A stretch of DNA of 10,078 nt from NCBI GenBank assembly GCA_024280585.1, contig JAJRPW010000034.1, positions 1 through 10,078 of the forward strand, given 5' to 3'. Shown here piece after piece: positions 8,201-10,078 of the stretch. The notes under the pieces are model-generated. The model worked only from the letters and a program-made list of their open reading frames with translations. It was not told the DNA's origin and ran no database searches. The stretch comes from Alphaproteobacteria bacterium. Lineage in GTDB: Bacteria > Pseudomonadota > Alphaproteobacteria > Rickettsiales > UBA6187. The translations under genes and the position numbers were made by a program. Within the stretch, counting starts at the first letter, position 1. Each line of letters opens with the position of its first letter.

Positions 8201-9331
8201 AATTTCCGCCTTAACTTCAATCGGATTCCAGTTTATAACCTGGTTATATATTGAGCCAACCGGAACATAATAGTGCTTTTCCACCCCGACAATAGCAGGG
8301 CCAGGCCTTGTTATTTTCCTACATGCAAGCTCCACATCAACGGGGTCTTCATCAATATCAACTGATTCCCACGCATCACCGCCTTTTTCCATCTGATGCT
8401 CGCCGCAGCTAGTAATAATATTACAATCCGGTCCACGCACAAAACCATCATCGAAGTCATTATATTCTATTGTTCTGTTATTTTTGTTTTTATTAAATCC
8501 TGATTTTATACGCCGTATTGTGACTGTCGTATCGTTACCGTCAGCGTCGGTAGTTGTTACATCGTAATCCTCAACTACAACATCAGCGTCACTGGCGGCG
8601 TTGCACGTATCTGCAACTTCATCGGCATCTGTTGCATCAAAGTTATATTTTAGTTTTTTTGCATCTTGAATGCTGTTGCCGTCTTTATCTTTTAAATTCG
8701 CGGGAGGGTTTCCCGGGCATTTTCCACCGACACTATTACCAAAAATTATGCCCAAAAAGGCTTGTTCCGAGTCACTATTATCAAGCTTGTCTGGCATAAG
8801 AGCACCATAAACTGCTCCGCTTGTTGGATATTCGCCATTGCAACCTTTTTCATATAACAAAATTTTACCATCAGAAACCTGCTCACTTACGCTTCCAAAG
8901 ACTATATCATCATTGCCAACCTCATATTCTTGCATTTCATCAGGGTCTGCATCTGAAATATCTATATCATCGATTTTTTCATTGCGTCTATCATATGCAG
9001 ATTCGCCCTTATACGTGTCTTTCAGGCCAACATAGCTAATTCCGTAGCAGTTCCCGGCAGATATGGCCGCCTGATCACATTCATCGACTAAATCAACCGC
9101 ATCTTTTGGCTCTGGTGGATCAAATGAAATTTCTACCCAAAAATCTTCCTCAGCAATATTACTACAACTGCCCTTAACGTTGGTATCACAAGCTACATCT
9201 ATGATTTTTGCACCCGGCATACGCCCAAGGACTTCAACCACCGCATTTGCATTAGGTGCAGCAAAAATGCCCCATAAAAACATGGATATAATCAATAATT
9301 TCAAGCTGTTAAGTTCAAAATATTTTTGCAT
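5198..9331 (-). CDS. virB6: VirB6-family T4SS inner-membrane protein, first paralog (virB6a), 1377 aa with inserted beta-sandwich domain
   Basis: ATG 9331 gives a signal peptide (residues 1-29, ANA before VVE), and an in-frame stop 15 bp upstream excludes an earlier start. No clear Shine-Dalgarno sequence is seen. Residues 30-560 are a predicted periplasmic N-domain with an Asp/Glu-rich part (about 120-340) and conserved C476, C499 and C535. Membrane segments lie near 567-586, 597-613, 1101-1119, 1121-1148, 1160-1182 and 1256-1275, and a strongly basic cytoplasmic tail occupies 1278-1377. The core VYISPLIIP, LFQQTKSIF, W and LQPVILFAFL (1136-1176) marks VirB6/TrbL and is closely matched in virB6b. 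Between the second and third membrane segments lies a loop of about 430 residues: an alanine-rich helical arm (640-755), a galactose-binding-like domain (758-895) and a second helical arm (896-1036). In virB6b most of this is absent. The gene sits 38 bp after virB4 and overlaps virB6b by 8 bp. The T4SS assignment is firm; the role of the inserted domain is inferred. Confidence 0.94.
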   Translation of the reverse strand: MQKYFELNSLKLLIISMFLWGIFAAPNANAVVEVLGRMPGAKIIDVACDTNVKGSCSNIAEEDFWVEISFDPPEPKDAVDLVDECDQAAISAGNCYGISYVGLKDTYKGESAYDRRNEKIDDIDISDADPDEMQEYEVGNDDIVFGSVSEQVSDGKILLYEKGCNGEYPTSGAVYGALMPDKLDNSDSEQAFLGIIFGNSVGGKCPGNPPANLKDKDGNSIQDAKKLKYNFDATDADEVADTCNAASDADVVVEDYDVTTTDADGNDTTVTIRRIKSGFNKNKNNRTIEYNDFDDGFVRGPDCNIITSCGEHQMEKGGDAWESVDIDEDPVDVELACRKITRPGPAIVGVEKHYYVPVGSIYNQVINWNPIEVKAEIEELKNETGKVKFSEPLTDLQAVTRVSFVLEKQGKYACVYAYESNPNQKWRVEREIPQTVSEAQDRITGYNPNKLVAKLTDNKNSGLGIGGYFSGGTDHCVELPPPLVNKKPISWGGVISPVCSTFNNDESRFFYNYYNSDLKKDMKAHGSFTGVIVRCIEETIGNIFVPNPNFTASQSYFSKMQGKLESAIRAVFALYVIFFGYKLMMGKEVPKREEWMWLGLKFALVVYFALGSGMSDLYPKLLGSSKSLSAIFMDAGLGITQNAQIEQARIDQSGAYLAQLDATNALRDAKGALAILEAKETGALADSAALAPQIADLEALLATTKAQRDPAKTERDAALSIYSALDDIVQEKKGIYENALAIEKAISEAISSYDPAPELIVNGDFSSGGGYPPRTNQYYNGWHSNIGNGIRPIAARGASVGIYLRKSNAFQDVNTSAGETYSLSLDYFARDRQVEIYWGGTLIDTLSSTAPWRWQNNQYILDEKGDGTIKRLEFRSVGDPNKIIAMINNVNFQVIRRYSQQDLDDAVAAREAAGLELCEAGAICYGGYSNPNVPPGGVIPEISNALLQAYTAYFLRLTGYQSESEEYNRINTELNALKTLLREALDFLAQSDALITAADAVVDAAEDALGVASDYLTDMTAELNRILGLFSATVTGSPNGYGFCDFRGASYSEGFEGMKLWDTVDCKLAKYLGIGDYKDNVTVPMVLKVAVHSIVSTNYGFPIFFATIIFVIFIIFIVIRVVHIYIMAIIGLALLVYISPLIIPAVLFQQTKSIFTSWLKQLIAVLLQPVILFAFLSFMFGFTDHVMFGGNKDFEPNFEPNNAKIVMASGAEVTKIEDCPDKKAMGCIIQTADFGGWSTVFGTFEKWTINEQEDYWLFMALMKMLLIMFIVGVLIGTVEQISAQLVESMNRAGGLGAISAAPRAKMSIIAEGVRRTTSAAVKAPNKIRNAVKKVNDGKNVMRDIKNARKDRLDRDMKGKHALRSQGKNDKPGGKTDA
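5214..5219 (-). promoter_or_regulatory. Ribosome binding site deciding the virB6b start
   Basis: AGGTGG on the minus strand lies 8 nt upstream of ATG 5205, inside the 3' end of virB6a. It overlaps the alternative in-frame GTG at 5217, which therefore is more likely part of the ribosome binding site than a start codon. Confidence 0.6.
5730..5753 (-). repeat. Perfect 12-bp tandem duplication in virB6a (FEPN FEPN)
   Basis: The 12-mer TTAGGCTCAAAA (plus strand) occurs twice head to tail. It is in frame and encodes F-E-P-N twice (residues 1194-1201), in the periplasmic loop between the fifth and sixth membrane segments. It looks like a recent slippage event. Confidence 0.9.
5901..5928 (-). repeat. 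28-bp segment shared with virB6b (copy in virB6a)
   Basis: It matches 3572-3599 at 27 of 28 bases, in the same frame and orientation, and encodes VYISPLIIP in the fourth membrane segment of virB6a. Confidence 0.8.
6647..7060 (-). other. Galactose-binding-like (CBM-like) beta-sandwich domain inside virB6a (residues 758-895)
   Basis: The segment opens with ELIVNGDFSSGG, then NGWHS, then GIYLRKSNAFQDVNTSAGETYSL, SLDYFARDRQVEIYWGGTLIDTL, W-containing strands, LEFRSVGD and a closing MINNVNF. This order (hhNGxFE, GW, hxhxxxxxhxQxVxTxxGxxYxLxFDYxxR, hxVxWxGxhhxxh, LxFxxxG, hDNVxh) is the well-known layout of bacterial galactose-binding-like and DUF642/CBM-type domains in secreted adhesins and hydrolases. 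The last motif has INNV where IDNV is usual. The domain boundaries fall between predicted helical arms, so it should sit at the tip of a periplasmic or surface-directed hairpin. The fold assignment is fairly confident; the ligand is unknown. Confidence 0.72.
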
Positions 9332-9369
9332 GTTTTTTAAGTATTACAAGCTTTAGCGGCTTTGAATAC
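9332..9369 (-). other. 38-bp virB4-virB6a spacer
   Basis: The spacer holds no convincing terminator and no Shine-Dalgarno site near ATG 9331. The nearest purine-rich site, AAAGGAG (9375-9381), lies in the last codons of virB4, about 43 nt before the start, too far for normal initiation. The start of virB6a may rely on the A-rich leader (TTAAAAAAC) or on coupling to virB4. Confidence 0.5.
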
Positions 9370-10078
9370 TTATATCTCCTTTACGCGTTCCCAGAAAATT
9401 GGTAACCAATCTTCTGCTTTATCACCTACTTCCTTTCTGATTTCATCAAGAAGCAGGACTGTTTCTGCCCGTCCGGAAAGGACATTTATCATGTCATCCA
9501 TTCCCGACAGGTCTATTCTTGATACAACTGCATCAATCCCTTGTTTTACCAAGAAAAAACGTGATGTTGGATCCGTTGTTTTAATCAGAGTAAATTCTCG
9601 CTGGCTCAACATGAAATGGGTGCGATACACATCAGTAGCCTTTAAATTAGGCAAGAAAATCTGTGTAGCTGTTTGTTGGATTAATGTGTCACTAATCTGA
9701 CTTTTGCTTGCATCCTCAACCGATTGCGTTGCGAATATCACAAAACAATTAAGTTTTCTTAATACTTTTAACCAATCTTTAATTTTTGGCGCAAAAATAT
9801 CATTATCAATCAACGCCCAGGCCTCATCCAGCACGATCATGCTTGGGGTGCCGTCAAGGGACGAGTTGATTTTATGAAACACGTATAAAAGAACCGGCCC
9901 CAAACTGGCTGTATCCTTCAATAATTCAGCCATTTCAAAGCCGAAAATATCATTTTCTTCAAAATTTATTTTATCAAATTCATTATCAAAAACTTTTGCG
10001 TGCGAACCGTACCCATGCCACATTGCGATTCGCCCTGCAAGCGAGTCTGCGCCGCCCATTCCCAAGAACGGAACTATA
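9370..10078 (-). CDS. virB4: VirB4 T4SS ATPase, C-terminal 235 residues (5' part beyond window)
   Basis: The frame is open at the right edge and ends at TAA 9370. The visible part is the C-terminal half of the VirB4/CagE/TrbE ATPase domain. Walker B is seen as MIVLDEAWALI (the Asp-Glu pair at 9823-9828), followed by WLKVLRKLN and the FVIFATQSVEDA strand with the conserved Gln (about 9712-9746). Next come the QQTATQIFLPN block and the usual C-terminal LSGR segment. Walker A and the N-terminal domain, expected in a protein of about 800 aa, lie outside. VirB4 is a cytoplasmic, membrane-associated ATPase that energises pilus or channel assembly and substrate transfer and contacts the inner-membrane complex that includes VirB6. 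Being followed by several large VirB6 genes is characteristic of the rickettsial T4SS. All visible motifs are intact. Confidence 0.95.
   Translation of the reverse strand, partial: IVPFLGMGGADSLAGRIAMWHGYGSHAKVFDNEFDKINFEENDIFGFEMAELLKDTASLGPVLLYVFHKINSSLDGTPSMIVLDEAWALIDNDIFAPKIKDWLKVLRKLNCFVIFATQSVEDASKSQISDTLIQQTATQIFLPNLKATDVYRTHFMLSQREFTLIKTTDPTSRFFLVKQGIDAVVSRIDLSGMDDMINVLSGRAETVLLLDEIRKEVGDKAEDWLPIFWERVKEI

Noticed and set aside
8554..9039. Several overlapping plus-strand frames (His/Leu-rich or Ser-rich)
   Set aside because: Antisense to the Asp/Glu-rich N-domain of virB6a; their odd composition follows from GAT/GAA codons read on the other strand.
9332..9369. Rho-independent terminator between virB4 and virB6a
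   Set aside because: The GCCGCTAAAGC stretch does not form a stable GC-rich stem followed by a T-run on the minus strand.

Overview
All genes read on the minus strand, and almost the whole window is coding. From right to left (transcription order) it holds the C-terminal part of a VirB4 ATPase, then three tandem VirB6-family proteins of 1377, 808 and at least 906 residues. I call these virB6a, virB6b and virB6c by position. This is a segment of a type IV secretion system (T4SS) operon. The order virB4 followed by several oversized, signal-peptide-bearing VirB6 paralogs is the known layout of the Rickettsiales (rvh-type) T4SS, so the source is most likely a member of Rickettsiales or a close alphaproteobacterial relative. 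Base composition is moderately AT-rich, roughly 40% GC by eye. That is higher than typical Rickettsia and does not identify a genus.

Layout: virB4 3' part (10078-9370), a 38-bp gap, virB6a (9331-5198), an 8-bp overlap, virB6b (5205-2779), a 59-bp gap, then virB6c (2719 to the left edge, C-terminus missing). There are no RNA genes, mobile elements, CRISPR arrays or gene-free stretches over 300 bp. Tight packing and one orientation suggest a single transcript, with a weak candidate internal promoter in the 59-bp gap.

How the parts work together: VirB4 is the cytoplasmic ATPase that powers T4SS assembly and substrate transfer. VirB6 is the polytopic inner-membrane channel component. Each VirB6 here shares a core (two N-side membrane segments, a periplasmic loop, then four membrane segments and a basic cytoplasmic tail) and carries a secreted N-terminal domain of several hundred residues. 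The paralogs differ most in their extracytoplasmic parts. virB6a has a central loop of about 430 residues in which a predicted beta-sandwich, galactose-binding-like domain sits between two alanine-rich helical or coiled-coil arms. virB6c has an N-terminal region with LecA-lectin-like sequence patterns and an EF-hand/dockerin-like DxNxDG loop. virB6b has an additional hydrophobic segment in its N-terminal domain. The most interesting idea here is that the channel paralogs have been fitted with adhesive or glycan-binding modules, which would make them candidate cell-contact components and not only channel subunits.
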